From: an uncultured Marvinbryantia sp.
GTDB taxonomy: Bacteria > Bacillota > Clostridia > Lachnospirales > Lachnospiraceae
NCBI GenBank assembly: GCA_937915375.1
Contig: CALDMO010000004.1
Coordinates: 1 to 25,569, forward strand
DNA: 25,569 nucleotides
Direction of reading: 5' to 3'
Under the pieces are notes generated by a model. It ran no database searches, had not been told where the DNA came from, and saw nothing but the letters and a program-made list of their open reading frames with translations. This document shows positions 1 through 8,564 of this stretch, one piece after another. The translations under genes were made by a program, and so were the position numbers. Numbering within the stretch: the first letter of the stretch is position 1; the number at the start of each line of letters is the position of its first letter.

Positions 1-1
1 A

Positions 2-64
2 GGTCCGGGTAAAGGATGGAAAGCTATTTCCTATGCGGTTTTGAAGGTACATATACTTGAATAA
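2..64 (+). CDS. 3' end of an unidentified gene
   Basis: An open frame enters from the left edge and ends at a TAA at 62-64, giving 20 residues that include GPGKGWKAISYAV. A hairpin terminator follows 15 bases later, which supports this being the true end of a gene. The fragment is too short to assign to a family. Confidence 0.45.
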   Translation, partial: GPGKGWKAISYAVLKVHILE

Positions 65-79
65 GATACGATAAGTAAG

Positions 80-110
80 AGATGATTGTTTTGGCAGTCA
101 TCTTTTTTTA
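80..110 (+). terminator. Rho-independent terminator of the left-edge gene
   Basis: AGATGAT at 80-86 pairs with GTCATCT at 97-103 (one G-U pair), followed by a run of seven T. It lies just after the stop codon at 62-64. Confidence 0.75.
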
Positions 111-167
111 TATTTTGATGCAGAAATGAATCAGCAAAATCTGGTTAGAATTAGCAAAGATATGATA

Positions 168-196
168 TTGTGAAGAGCGCATGAATGAGGTATGAT
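168..196 (+). promoter_or_regulatory. Candidate sigma-A promoter for the GH43 gene
   Basis: TTGTGA (168-173) and TATGAT (191-196) are separated by 17 bases and lie about 50 bases before the glycosidase start. The boxes are imperfect, so an activator may be needed, as is common for sugar-utilisation genes. This is a visual match only. Confidence 0.4.
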
Positions 197-247
197 GATA
201 GAAATACAGAGAATCTGCAGAAATAAACGAAAGGATGAGACTTTAAA

Positions 248-2044
248 ATGGAGATTTTATGTTATACTAGAGAACCAAAGGAAGATATCATTTATGCAAA
301 TCGGTTGGCATACAGTATGCATCTTGCATGGAAAGATAAAAACGGAAAATTTGTTCCGTTTCACCATAATGAGGGGATACTTTATGCGAAAGCAGTCAGC
401 CGGGAAGATGGTACGCTGACAGCTAAAAGTTTGAAAAAACCATGGATTTTTGCCTGTGAGGATGGTACATACGGAGTTGCAGCTGTTCGTACAGAGGCAG
501 AAGGGGAAGATGATACAGAGAGCGAAGGATGTGTGCTGATTTTTAAAAGTAAAGATCTTGTACATTATCAGGAAATTGGTTTGCTGCGCTTGCAAAACCA
601 TGATTTTATAGAGGAAGTACGTTGTAAGTTTGATTCAAATACGGGAAAATATTTGATTTCATGGACAGGTAAAGATGGATTTTGGAAAAAAACCTCTGGA
701 AATCCGTTTGAGGAAACAGAGCTTTGTATAGAAGAAATTTGCGCAAAGCAGACGGCTGCAGATGATGATGTGCAGAATACTTCTTCCTGGGATACGATAG
801 AGGGAATTTGTCCCGGAAATCGTATTGAAATTTCAGATGAACTGGGAAGGTATCTTGGAAAAAAACTGATGCTGTCGGAATGTGTAAAAATTTGTGCAGA
901 GCTGGATGGAAAAGAAATTTTGGCCGATACTTTGGTGCCAGAAGAGCAACTCCAAAATGTAAAAGCAAAAGCAATCTACAGTGACGGTACGGAAGCAATT
1001 CGAAAGATTGATTGGGAAAAGCCTGCAGATGGCGAAGCGAACGGCCGTGTACATCAGGAACATTTTCCGTTCCCGTTTACAGAAAACAGAGCAGATCCGT
1101 GCTGCATGTACTGGAAAGGAAAATATTATTTTATTGCTACGAATGATGCAGATGACAACCATACACTGTATATGCGCTGTGCGGATACTCTGGAAGGAAT
1201 TATAGATGCAGAAGAAAAACTGATACTGGATTCAGAAACGTATCCGGGAATCGGAGGACTTTTGTGGGCTCCGGAATTTCATGAGATAAACGGCACCATG
1301 TATATTTTTCATGCGGCGACAGAGGGAGAGTTTTTCCGTGAGGAATCCAGAGTAATGAAATTACGTGACGGCGGCGATCCGATGTGCCGCGAAGACTGGT
1401 CAGCGCCGATGCTGGTAGTGAAAAAAGACGGTACGCCGTTGTGTGATGCTGGAAATGTGATTTCTCTTGACATGACAACGTTTGAATATGAAGGAAAGGT
1501 TTATGCAATGTGGTCACAGCGTCAGTTTTTGCCGGTTGATCAGGGAGCGTGGCTGTATCTTGCTCAAATTGATGAGAATGAGCCATGGAAACTGGTTAGT
1601 GACCCAGTCTGCATTGCAAAGCCGGAATATGGATGGGAGAATAATCATACGTTTGTGGTGGAAGGCCCGTATGCGCTTATACATAACGACCAGCTTTATA
1701 TTACATACTCAGGTGCTGCCGTAGACGCGACATATGCGGTCGGACTGTTAAAACCGATCATGGGAAGCGATATTTTAAAACCGGAAAACTGGTGTAGGAG
1801 CAATTATCCGTTGCTTTCTTCACGTTCTAAGGAAGGAGAGTTCGGACCGGGACACAATTCTTATGTAACGGATGAGAATGGTCTGGTATGGAATTTTTAT
1901 CATGCGCGACCAGGAGTAGAAGGTCCGCGTTCTTCTGCGGCGAGACGCGTACACTTTGATATTGATGGAGAACCTGTGCTGGATTTGCTGGAAGAACAGG
2001 ATCTTCCGGAGACAATGCGTCAGATTACTGTAAAAACAAAATAA
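248..2044 (+). CDS. Intracellular family 43-type glycoside hydrolase with central Ig-like segment
   Basis: This 598-residue protein has no signal peptide, so it should act in the cytoplasm on imported oligosaccharides. The C-terminal half has GH43 five-bladed beta-propeller signatures. D283 in RADP before a GKYY strand is the likely general base, D408 in SLDMTTF the likely pKa modulator, and E472 in VEGP the likely general acid; WAPE and GPGHNS motifs lie between or after them. Around residues 200-255 a stretch ending IYSDGTEAIRKIDWE resembles a Big_4-type Ig-like domain. The first 170 residues look like another propeller-like region (MHLAWKDKNGK, DGTYGVAAVRT) without an obvious catalytic set. 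The start is favoured by AAAGGATGAG about 12 bases upstream. GH43 members act mostly on arabinose- or xylose-containing glycans, but the substrate cannot be read here. The gene is monocistronic and ends at a bidirectional terminator. Confidence 0.8.
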   Translation: MEILCYTREPKEDIIYANRLAYSMHLAWKDKNGKFVPFHHNEGILYAKAVSREDGTLTAKSLKKPWIFACEDGTYGVAAVRTEAEGEDDTESEGCVLIFKSKDLVHYQEIGLLRLQNHDFIEEVRCKFDSNTGKYLISWTGKDGFWKKTSGNPFEETELCIEEICAKQTAADDDVQNTSSWDTIEGICPGNRIEISDELGRYLGKKLMLSECVKICAELDGKEILADTLVPEEQLQNVKAKAIYSDGTEAIRKIDWEKPADGEANGRVHQEHFPFPFTENRADPCCMYWKGKYYFIATNDADDNHTLYMRCADTLEGIIDAEEKLILDSETYPGIGGLLWAPEFHEINGTMYIFHAATEGEFFREESRVMKLRDGGDPMCREDWSAPMLVVKKDGTPLCDAGNVISLDMTTFEYEGKVYAMWSQRQFLPVDQGAWLYLAQIDENEPWKLVSDPVCIAKPEYGWENNHTFVVEGPYALIHNDQLYITYSGAAVDATYAVGLLKPIMGSDILKPENWCRSNYPLLSSRSKEGEFGPGHNSYVTDENGLVWNFYHARPGVEGPRSSAARRVHFDIDGEPVLDLLEEQDLPETMRQITVKTK

Positions 2045-2049
2045 AAAAG

Positions 2050-2094
2050 AAAACTCCTGTGGAATTGATTTTGGAAATTCCACAGGAGTTTTTT
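2050..2094. terminator. Bidirectional terminator between GH43 gene and asnA
   Basis: A long stem, with AAACTCCTGTGGAATT (2051-2066) pairing with AATTCCACAGGAGTTT (2077-2092), has T runs on both strands. It can stop transcription of the + strand glycosidase and of the convergent asnA. Confidence 0.9.
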
Positions 2095-2126
2095 AAAACG
2101 AGATACTGTTATCATTCGAGAAAGTA

Positions 2127-3137
2127 TTACAGCAATTTAATGCCGTGCGCATAGGCTTCTTTTACAATCTCATCTGGCCAGAGAGATACCTGTACTTCTC
2201 CGATATGCGCTTTTCTTAAATAGAACATACAGATACGGGATTGGCCGATACCGCCGCCGATTGTATAAGGAAGTTCACCGTTTAAGACGGCTTTCTGGAA
2301 TGGAAGTTCGGCGCGTTCCGGACAGCCGGCAAGTGCAAGTTGTCTTTGTAAAGCTGTTTCATCGACACGGATTCCCATAGAAGAAAGTTCCAACGCAATA
2401 TCAAGAACCGGATAATAAACAATAATATCACCGTTTAAGGACCAGTCGTCATAATCCGGCGCGCGTCCGTCATGTCTTTCGCCGGAGGCAAGCTTGTCGC
2501 CGATCTGCATAATGAATACGGCGCCTTTTTCTCTGGCAATATTATATTCACGTTCCTTCGGCGTGAAGTCCGGATAGAGATCCTCCAATTCCTGAGAGGT
2601 TATAAAAAAGATTTCTTTTGGAAGTATTTCTTCTATGTAGTCATACTGAATCGACATATAGGTTTCTGTAGTTTTTAGGGCTTTATAAACGTGGCGAACG
2701 ACGTCTTTTAACGTGTCCATCGTACGTTCCTCTTTGGCGATGATTTTTTCCCAATCCCACTGATCTACATAAATAGAGTGGATATTGTCGGTAATCTCAT
2801 CGCGGCGGATCGCGTTCATATCGGTGTAAAGTCCTTCACCGCGCTGAAAACCGTATTCTTTTAGGGCATAGCGTTTCCATTTTGCAAGGGAGTGTACAAT
2901 TTCGGCCTGCGCATCGTTCTGCTCTTTCATACCAAAGCTGACCGGGCGTTCTACACCGTTTAAGTTATCGTTCAAACCACTTTGCGGGGTGACAAAAAGA
3001 GGCGCAGAAACACGCAGAAGATTAAGGCGTGTGATCAGAGCATGCTGAAAATAATCTTTTACAGTTTTAATTGCGACTTGTGTATCGTGTAAATTCAAGG
3101 CAGAATGGTACTGCGCAGGAATAGTCAGATTTTCCAT
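2127..3137 (-). CDS. asnA: Aspartate--ammonia ligase (asparagine synthetase A)
   Basis: AsnA forms asparagine from aspartate, ammonia and ATP (giving AMP and PPi) in the cytosol; it is a class II aminoacyl-tRNA-synthetase-like enzyme. The 336-residue length is normal for the family. Recognisable motifs are the N-terminal LLRVSAPLFV, the LNDNLNGVERPVSF segment, SIYVDQWDWEK, and the C-terminal GGGIGQSRICMFYLRKAHIGEVQVSLWP, whose Gly-rich and Arg residues belong to the ATP site. The start is supported by GGAAAGGA about 12 bases upstream and by a good promoter at 3214-3241. It is the only minus-strand gene in the window, is monocistronic and converges on the GH43 gene. No T-box-like specifier structure was recognised in the short leader. 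Confidence 0.95.
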   Translation of the reverse strand: MENLTIPAQYHSALNLHDTQVAIKTVKDYFQHALITRLNLLRVSAPLFVTPQSGLNDNLNGVERPVSFGMKEQNDAQAEIVHSLAKWKRYALKEYGFQRGEGLYTDMNAIRRDEITDNIHSIYVDQWDWEKIIAKEERTMDTLKDVVRHVYKALKTTETYMSIQYDYIEEILPKEIFFITSQELEDLYPDFTPKEREYNIAREKGAVFIMQIGDKLASGERHDGRAPDYDDWSLNGDIIVYYPVLDIALELSSMGIRVDETALQRQLALAGCPERAELPFQKAVLNGELPYTIGGGIGQSRICMFYLRKAHIGEVQVSLWPDEIVKEAYAHGIKLL

Positions 3138-3213
3138 AAATATTAAATCCTTTCCGTGAAATGTGTCGGTTTATAGCATACACAATGTTTTGGTATATGT
3201 CCGACTATGAATC

Positions 3214-3241
3214 AGTATAACAGATTTGTGTGATTATACAA
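3214..3241 (-). promoter_or_regulatory. Sigma-A promoter of asnA
   Basis: Read on the minus strand, TTGTAT (3241-3236) and TATACT (3219-3214) are 16 bases apart and about 75 bases upstream of the asnA start. Confidence 0.6.
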
Positions 3242-3292
3242 GAAAGATTTTTTCATCAGGATTATAAAAAAATTGCATTAAAACAGTAGGAC

Positions 3293-3321
3293 TTGTAATT
3301 TGCGTCAGGAACAGATATACT
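3293..3321 (+). promoter_or_regulatory. Sigma-A promoter of the lipoprotein gene
   Basis: TTGTAA (3293-3298) and TATACT (3316-3321) have a 17-base spacer and lie about 100 bases before the start at 3423. The asnA promoter fires in the opposite direction from the same intergenic region. Confidence 0.6.
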
Positions 3322-3422
3322 GATACTGTTGTGTAATAAATGAAGGAGCAGAATTGTCCAAATACAGAGAGTGAAACAATCTATCAGGTATTTTGCCCCG
3401 GACATCTTAGAAAGAGAGAGGT

Positions 3423-4730
3423 ATGAAAAAGAAATATAACAGGATATTGTTTTCGGTATTCGCGCTGCTTACTATTTGCGTGCTTGGCGGGTGCAGCCGC
3501 AGGACGATGAACCGACAGATTGCGGAGAGTATTGGTACGCTTGGAAAATATGCAAATGATGAACCGGTAGAAACACCGAAAATGAAAGCACAGCGTGAGA
3601 TTGAGGAGGCGAAGGAAGTAGCTGAGGAGGATGTCAGCGGTCATCTTGCGGTAGCGGAGCGTTTGGCTGCTTCTTATGATTATACGAAAGCACTGGATGA
3701 GCTGGCAAAGATCGGAGAACCCTATCAGGAGGATGAACGCGTTCTTAATGCGAAAATTGAGTATCAGCGTTTGCAGAATATGATGGTTACTTACAATGAT
3801 CTGATTCCGCATTTTTCTGTAAAATCGTTGATTGTTGATCCGGCATTGGCATTTGACGGAGACGATATGTCCTACTACTATAATAACTGGGCGCTCACTG
3901 TGGATGAGTTTCAAAAGATTCTGCAGTCGTTGTACGATAATCAATATGTGTTGATGGATATTCGTGAGACGGTAGTGGAGATTGAAAACGAAGATGGAAC
4001 GATTAGCTTTGCAGTAAATATGCCAGTAGTTCCAAAGGGAAAAACGCCGATTATTTTTTCTTTTACAGAGGCAAATTATTATGGTCATACGGAAGGAAAC
4101 GGTTTTTCCGATAAGATGGTACTTGATGAAAATGGAAAAGTACAGAACAGCTATACGAACGCAGATGGCGAGACGCTGATAGGGGCGTATGATGTGGTAC
4201 CGATTGTGGATGCGTTTATCGAAGAACATCCAGATTTTTCCCTGCGCAGTGCAAAAGGGATCATATCGCTGACTGGGTATGAAGGGGCATTTGGCTATGG
4301 TATTGAGACGGGCGGCAGCACGATCACAGAAATTGCTGACAGCCTAAAGGCGGACGGATGGCAGATTGCCTGTCAGAGTTATGAGAATGTTTCGCTTGAA
4401 AATGGTATGACATATGACAAGATGGTAGAAGATCTGGAAGAATGGGATGAAAAGGTTGGCTCGTTGGTCGGAGAGACAGATATTCTGGTTTATCCGTATG
4501 GAGAAGCGGTCACTGCCGAAACTCTGAAAATGGAATATTTACTGGAGCATGGTTTTCAATATATGTTGGGGCTATGGAATACAGCGGAGTTTATAGAAGT
4601 GAAGCCGGATTATGTATATCAGACCAGACGGAATCTGGATGGATACGATCTTTATTTTTGGAAGGAATATTTTACAGACTTTTTTGATGCGGATGCGATA
4701 CTGGATTCTTCCAGACCAGCATTTGAATAG
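3423..4730 (+). CDS. Lipoprotein with a degenerate polysaccharide-deacetylase-like domain
   Basis: The 435-residue protein starts with a lipoprotein signal peptide: positive KKK, a hydrophobic core, and a lipobox LGGC with acylated Cys24. It is therefore anchored on the outer face of the membrane. Residues about 45-115 are charged and helical (EEAKEVAEEDV, AVAERLAASYDYTKALDELAKIG), like a coiled or TPR-like stalk. From about residue 120 the strands ALTVDEFQKILQSLYDNQYVLMDI, IIFSFTEAN, and the C-terminal TDILVYPYGEAV with HGFQYMLGLWN resemble the NodB/polysaccharide-deacetylase fold. The usual FDDG and HxxxH metal motifs appear as SFTEAN and QSYENVS, so metal-dependent deacetylation is doubtful. 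It could bind cell-wall glycan or be a divergent enzyme. AGAGAGG precedes the start. No partner gene is evident. Confidence 0.7.
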   Translation: MKKKYNRILFSVFALLTICVLGGCSRRTMNRQIAESIGTLGKYANDEPVETPKMKAQREIEEAKEVAEEDVSGHLAVAERLAASYDYTKALDELAKIGEPYQEDERVLNAKIEYQRLQNMMVTYNDLIPHFSVKSLIVDPALAFDGDDMSYYYNNWALTVDEFQKILQSLYDNQYVLMDIRETVVEIENEDGTISFAVNMPVVPKGKTPIIFSFTEANYYGHTEGNGFSDKMVLDENGKVQNSYTNADGETLIGAYDVVPIVDAFIEEHPDFSLRSAKGIISLTGYEGAFGYGIETGGSTITEIADSLKADGWQIACQSYENVSLENGMTYDKMVEDLEEWDEKVGSLVGETDILVYPYGEAVTAETLKMEYLLEHGFQYMLGLWNTAEFIEVKPDYVYQTRRNLDGYDLYFWKEYFTDFFDADAILDSSRPAFE

Positions 4731-4752
4731 ATAAAAATTATTTGTTTCCCTC

Positions 4753-4781
4753 TTTACAAACAGGAATCAATCTACTATACT
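4753..4781 (+). promoter_or_regulatory. Sigma-A promoter of nrdD
   Basis: TTTACA (4753-4758) and TATACT (4776-4781), spacer 17, lie about 78 bases before the nrdD start. Confidence 0.65.
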
Positions 4782-4813
4782 GTAACTACATGTTGTCTTG
4801 AAAAAGAACAACA

Positions 4814-4829
4814 ATACTAGATATAGTAA
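4814..4829. promoter_or_regulatory. Possible NrdR box in the nrdD leader
   Basis: The dyad TACTAGATATAGTA has the core CTAGATATAG, one base away from the CTATATATAG core typical of NrdR boxes, and sits between promoter and start codon. NrdR boxes normally come in pairs. I do not see a convincing second copy, so this stays tentative. Confidence 0.3.
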
Positions 4830-4858
4830 AACGTGTTCTTGGAGTAAGGAGGGATTTT

Positions 4859-6991
4859 ATGTTCGTCATTAAAAAGGACGGAACTCAAGAAGAATTCAAT
4901 GTACAGAAAATTGTCACCGCAGTGAATAAATCAGCAGCGCGTGCATTATATAAATTCACACAGGAAGAAATTGAAGAGCTTTGCAGATTTGCAACAAGCC
5001 GGGCGAACGCAATGGGAAAAGAGGGGATTACGATCCAGGAAATGCACAACATTGTGGAAAGTGCTCTGGAAAAGGTAAACCCGGAGGTAGCCAAGAGCTA
5101 TCGCGATTACCGAAATTATAAAGTGGATTTCATTCATATGATGGATGATGTATATACCAAAAGCCAGTCAATCCGTTACATCGGTGATAAGAGCAATGCG
5201 AATACAGACAGTGCGCTGGTTGCCACGAAGCGAAGTTTGATTTTTAATGAACTGAATAAAAATTTGTATCAGAAATTTTTTATGACCCGCGCGGAGCGTC
5301 AGGCATGTAAGGATGGATATATATATATTCACGATCAGTCGGCGCGCCTCGATACGATGAACTGCTGTCTGTTTGATGTGGGAACGGTATTAAAAGATGG
5401 ATTCGAGATGGGAAACGTCTGGTACAATGAACCGAAAACACTGGATACGGCGTTTGACGTTATGGGAGATATTGTACTTAGCACGGCTGCGCAGCAGTAT
5501 GGCGGTTTTACTGTGCCGGAGGTAGACAAAATTCTGGCTCCGTATGCGGAGAAGAGCTACCATAAGTATAAGGAGGAATTTCAGGAATATGCTGAGCCGT
5601 CCTGGCAGGGAATTGAGGAAAAAGCGGAACAGTATGCACTTGATAAGGTCAGACGCGATTATGATCAGGGGTGGCAGGGAATCGAGTATAAATTAAATAC
5701 CGTCGGTTCTTCCCGCGGGGATTACCCGTTTGTAACGGTGACACTCGGTCTCGGTCAGGGACGGTTTGAGAAAATGTGCAGCATCTCTCTTCTGGATGTA
5801 CATAAAGAGGGACAGGGAAAACCGGGAAACAAAAAGCCGGTGCTGTTTCCAAAGATTGTATTCTTGTTTGATGAAAAGATTCACGGTGAGGGAAAATGCT
5901 GTGAGGATGTTTTTGAAGCGGGACTGGATTGTTCTGCAAAGACGATGTATCCGGACTGGTTATCTTTATCCGGAGAAGGCTATGTGGCCAGCATGTATCA
6001 GAAATACGGCCGTGTAGTCAGTCCGATGGGATGTCGTGCCTTTTTAAGCCCTTGGTATGAACGGGGAGGAATGTCTCCGGCGGATGAAAAGGATAAGCCG
6101 GTCTTTGTTGGGCGTTTTAATGTCGGAGCGGTCAGCCTGCATCTGCCGATGATACTGGCAAAAGCAAGGCAGGACAGCTGTGATTTCTACGAAGTGCTGG
6201 ACTATTATCTGGAAATGATCCGGGGTATTCACATTCGTACGTATGAGTATCTCGGAAATATGCGGGCGTCTACCAATCCGCTGGCATACTGCGAAGGTGG
6301 ATTTTACGGCGGACATCTCCAGCCGGGAGAAAAGATCAAACCGCTGCTGAAGCCGATGACAGCTTCTTTTGGAATTACGGCTTTAAATGAACTGCAAGAG
6401 TTGTATAATGGGAAATCAATTGCTGAGGATGGGCAGTTTGCGCTGGATGTGATGACTTATATCAATAAAAAAGTGAATGAATATAAGGAGCAGGACGGAT
6501 GGCTGTATGCAATCTACGGCACTCCGGCTGAGAGCCTCTGCGGTCTTCAGGTGGAGCAGTTCCGCAAACAGTATGGCATTGTGGAAAACGTTTCAGATCG
6601 TCCGTATGTCAGCAACAGCTTTCATTGTCATGTGACAGAAGATCTTTCCCCGATTGAAAAACAGGATTTGGAAGGACGTTTCTGGAATCTGTGCAACGGC
6701 GGTAAAATCCAGTATGTGCGTTATCCGATTGATTATAATAGGGAAGCAATTAAGAGTCTGATTCTGCGCGCGATGAAGCTTGGGTATTATGAAGGTGTGA
6801 ATCTGTCTCTCGCGTATTGTGACGACTGCGGTCATCAGGAACTAGAGATGGATGTTTGCCCGAAATGTGGTTCTACGAATTTGACAAAGATTGACCGCAT
6901 GAACGGATATCTTTCTTACAGTCGTGTGCATGGTGACACACGTTTGAATTCCGCAAAAATGGCAGAGATTGCGGAACGCGTAAGTATGTAA
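4859..6991 (+). CDS. nrdD: Anaerobic (class III) ribonucleoside-triphosphate reductase
   Basis: NrdD makes deoxyribonucleotides without oxygen, using a glycyl radical put in place by the radical-SAM enzyme NrdG. The 710-residue chain begins with an ATP-cone regulatory domain (residues about 1-95, VIKKDGTQEEFN). The catalytic ten-stranded barrel follows, with MNCCLFDVG and FVTVTLGLGQ motifs. The C-terminal zinc site has C654, C657, C667 and C670, and the glycyl-radical loop is RMNGYLS with Gly683 as the radical residue, followed by RVHGDTRLN. This is the RMNGYL form rather than the RVCGYLG form. A strong AAGGAGGG precedes the start. No nrdG follows; a terminator comes directly after, so the activase must be encoded elsewhere. 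Confidence 0.96.
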   Translation: MFVIKKDGTQEEFNVQKIVTAVNKSAARALYKFTQEEIEELCRFATSRANAMGKEGITIQEMHNIVESALEKVNPEVAKSYRDYRNYKVDFIHMMDDVYTKSQSIRYIGDKSNANTDSALVATKRSLIFNELNKNLYQKFFMTRAERQACKDGYIYIHDQSARLDTMNCCLFDVGTVLKDGFEMGNVWYNEPKTLDTAFDVMGDIVLSTAAQQYGGFTVPEVDKILAPYAEKSYHKYKEEFQEYAEPSWQGIEEKAEQYALDKVRRDYDQGWQGIEYKLNTVGSSRGDYPFVTVTLGLGQGRFEKMCSISLLDVHKEGQGKPGNKKPVLFPKIVFLFDEKIHGEGKCCEDVFEAGLDCSAKTMYPDWLSLSGEGYVASMYQKYGRVVSPMGCRAFLSPWYERGGMSPADEKDKPVFVGRFNVGAVSLHLPMILAKARQDSCDFYEVLDYYLEMIRGIHIRTYEYLGNMRASTNPLAYCEGGFYGGHLQPGEKIKPLLKPMTASFGITALNELQELYNGKSIAEDGQFALDVMTYINKKVNEYKEQDGWLYAIYGTPAESLCGLQVEQFRKQYGIVENVSDRPYVSNSFHCHVTEDLSPIEKQDLEGRFWNLCNGGKIQYVRYPIDYNREAIKSLILRAMKLGYYEGVNLSLAYCDDCGHQELEMDVCPKCGSTNLTKIDRMNGYLSYSRVHGDTRLNSAKMAEIAERVSM

Positions 6992-7019
6992 AATATATAA
7001 TAATTAAGAAACGAAAAGG

Positions 7020-7057
7020 ACACAGCATTGGCGGCACGCGCGGATGCTGTGTTTTTT
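7020..7057 (+). terminator. Terminator of nrdD
   Basis: ACACAGCAT (7020-7028) pairs with ATGCTGTGT (7044-7052), followed by six T. It ends the nrdD transcript without a nrdG gene. Confidence 0.9.
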
Positions 7058-7093
7058 GTGGAAAGTTTTATATCAGTAACGTGAAGTTCGGCA

Positions 7094-7121
7094 TTTACAT
7101 TCGGAAATTTCCTGTTATAAT
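7094..7121 (+). promoter_or_regulatory. Sigma-A promoter of azlCD
   Basis: TTTACA (7094-7099) and a perfect TATAAT (7116-7121) with a 16-base spacer lie about 80 bases upstream of azlC. Confidence 0.7.
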
Positions 7122-7202
7122 GTTCTGTGGTAATGTGATAAACGAAAGAAGAAATTTGGATTTCTGCAGTGCAGGAAAGCGATATAGGAAAGAGGAAACA
7201 GT

Positions 7203-7919
7203 ATGGAAAATCGTATGCAGCAGTTTAAAGCGGGAATAAAGGATGGCATCCCGATTGGTCTGGGATATCTGGCCGTATCATTTTCTTTTGGGATTATGGC
7301 GAAAGGGAGTGGATTGAGTACGGCAGAAGCAGTGATGATCTCAATTACAAATTTGACGAGTGCCGGACAGTTTGCGGCATTGGGGATCATTCAGAACGGT
7401 GCGTCGCTTATAGAAATGGCAATCGCACAGTTGATCATTAACCTGCGGTACTGTCTGATGTCCTGTTCCCTATCACAAAAGCTGTCACCGAATATGCCTT
7501 TTTTTCATCGGTTTTTGATGTCCTATGGGGTGACAGATGAAATTTTTGGTGTATCGGTATGTCGAGCCGGGTATCTGAGCCCGTTTTACAGTTATGGTGC
7601 TATGAGTATGGCAATTCCTGGATGGACTTTGGGAACGCTATTTGGCGCAGTTTCGGGGGAGCTGCTTCCGGCAAGACTGCTGACAGCGCTTAGTGTGGCA
7701 TTGTACGGGATGTTTATTGCAATTATTGTACCGCCGATGAAAGTTAATCGCGTGCTGGTAGGGGTAATCGCGGTATCGATGATACTGAGTTTTGTGTTCA
7801 CGTTGATCCCGGTATTAAATACAATCTCTTCCGGATTTAAGATTATTATTTTGACGGTATTGATTGCCGGTGTCGCTGCATACTTATTTCCGATAAAGGA
7901 GGAAACGGATGAAGCCTGA
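7203..7919 (+). CDS. azlC: AzlC family branched-chain amino-acid exporter, large subunit
   Basis: AzlC is the large membrane subunit of the AzlCD (LIV-E type) exporter for branched-chain amino acids and analogues. The 238-residue protein starts FKAGIKDGIPIGLGYLAVSFSFGIMA, the typical AzlC opening, and has the conserved TNLTSAGQFAALGII and INLRYCLMSCSLSQK segments. About six to seven hydrophobic helices are visible. The start has GAGG six bases upstream. The end overlaps azlD by 11 bases, so the two subunits are probably translationally coupled. Substrate is inferred from the family only. Confidence 0.9.
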   Translation: MENRMQQFKAGIKDGIPIGLGYLAVSFSFGIMAKGSGLSTAEAVMISITNLTSAGQFAALGIIQNGASLIEMAIAQLIINLRYCLMSCSLSQKLSPNMPFFHRFLMSYGVTDEIFGVSVCRAGYLSPFYSYGAMSMAIPGWTLGTLFGAVSGELLPARLLTALSVALYGMFIAIIVPPMKVNRVLVGVIAVSMILSFVFTLIPVLNTISSGFKIIILTVLIAGVAAYLFPIKEETDEA

Positions 7920-8217
7920 TATTTTATTGTATATTTTGGTGATGGCAGGGGTAACCTATTTAATTCGTATGTTGCCGCTCACATTGATCAAAAAAGAAAT
8001 CAAAAATACTTACATAAAATCATTTTTGTATTATGTGCCGTATGTGACTTTAGCGGTGATGACTTTTCCGGCCATTATTCATGCGACGAATTCAGTATGG
8101 TCGGGAGTAGCGGCATTCGTTGTAGCAGTCTTTTTTGCGTATCGGCAGAAAAGCCTGATACAGGTAGCGCTGGCGGCATGTGTGACGGTGTATGTGTTAG
8201 AAATGATATTGTGCTGA
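7909..8217 (+). CDS. azlD: AzlD family branched-chain amino-acid exporter, small subunit
   Basis: The 102-residue protein has four hydrophobic segments. It shows the family motif TYLIRMLPLTLIKKEIKNTYIKSFLYYVPY, and the middle helix carries AVMTFPAII. It is the partner of AzlC in the bipartite exporter. AAAGGAGG lies inside the end of azlC, seven bases before the ATG. Confidence 0.9.
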   Translation: MKPDILLYILVMAGVTYLIRMLPLTLIKKEIKNTYIKSFLYYVPYVTLAVMTFPAIIHATNSVWSGVAAFVVAVFFAYRQKSLIQVALAACVTVYVLEMILC

Positions 8218-8347
8218 GAAGTCGTTGGATAATAAATGATATCTTAGCGAAAAAAGAGGTTTTTGATATTTTATGAAAATGGAAGTGTCAAACGTTCGGA
8301 AAACCAAATACAATGTTTGAAGGAAATCTTCTTGTAGTGGACACCAA

Positions 8348-8382
8348 AACAGCGAAATTTATTACATAAATTCGCTGTTTTT
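8348..8382 (+). terminator. Terminator after azlCD
   Basis: AACAGCG (8348-8354) pairs with CGCTGTT (8373-8379), extended inward by an A/T-rich stem with one bulge and followed by a T run. It lies about 130 bases after azlD. Confidence 0.75.
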
Positions 8383-8411
8383 CGTAAGTATAACTAAAGA
8401 TGAAAAAAATC

Positions 8412-8440
8412 TTGTAAACAGATAGCCGATATGCTAAAAT
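8412..8440 (+). promoter_or_regulatory. Candidate promoter of mdh
   Basis: TTGTAA (8412-8417) and TAAAAT (8435-8440) with a 17-base spacer would give a leader of about 155 bases. A weaker promoter nearer the Rex site is also possible. Confidence 0.45.
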
Positions 8441-8564
8441 ACTGATAGCGAAATCTGGTTAGTACTTTCCTTATTGAGAAGGAGAGAAAAGAGGGAGTAT
8501 GACTCTTGATGTCCGCTTGATTTGAACTGGGTATTAACTGTGATTTTATTTTTTTAGTCAAAAA

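Noticed and set aside
3138..3422. T-box or other riboswitch before asnA
   Set aside because: The leader after the probable promoter is only about 70 bases, with no T-box sequence or terminator/antiterminator pair.
8276..8370. Short open frame of about 30 codons after azlD
   Set aside because: There is no ribosome site or recognisable product, and it ends inside a terminator hairpin. It may be a gene remnant, but the support is insufficient.
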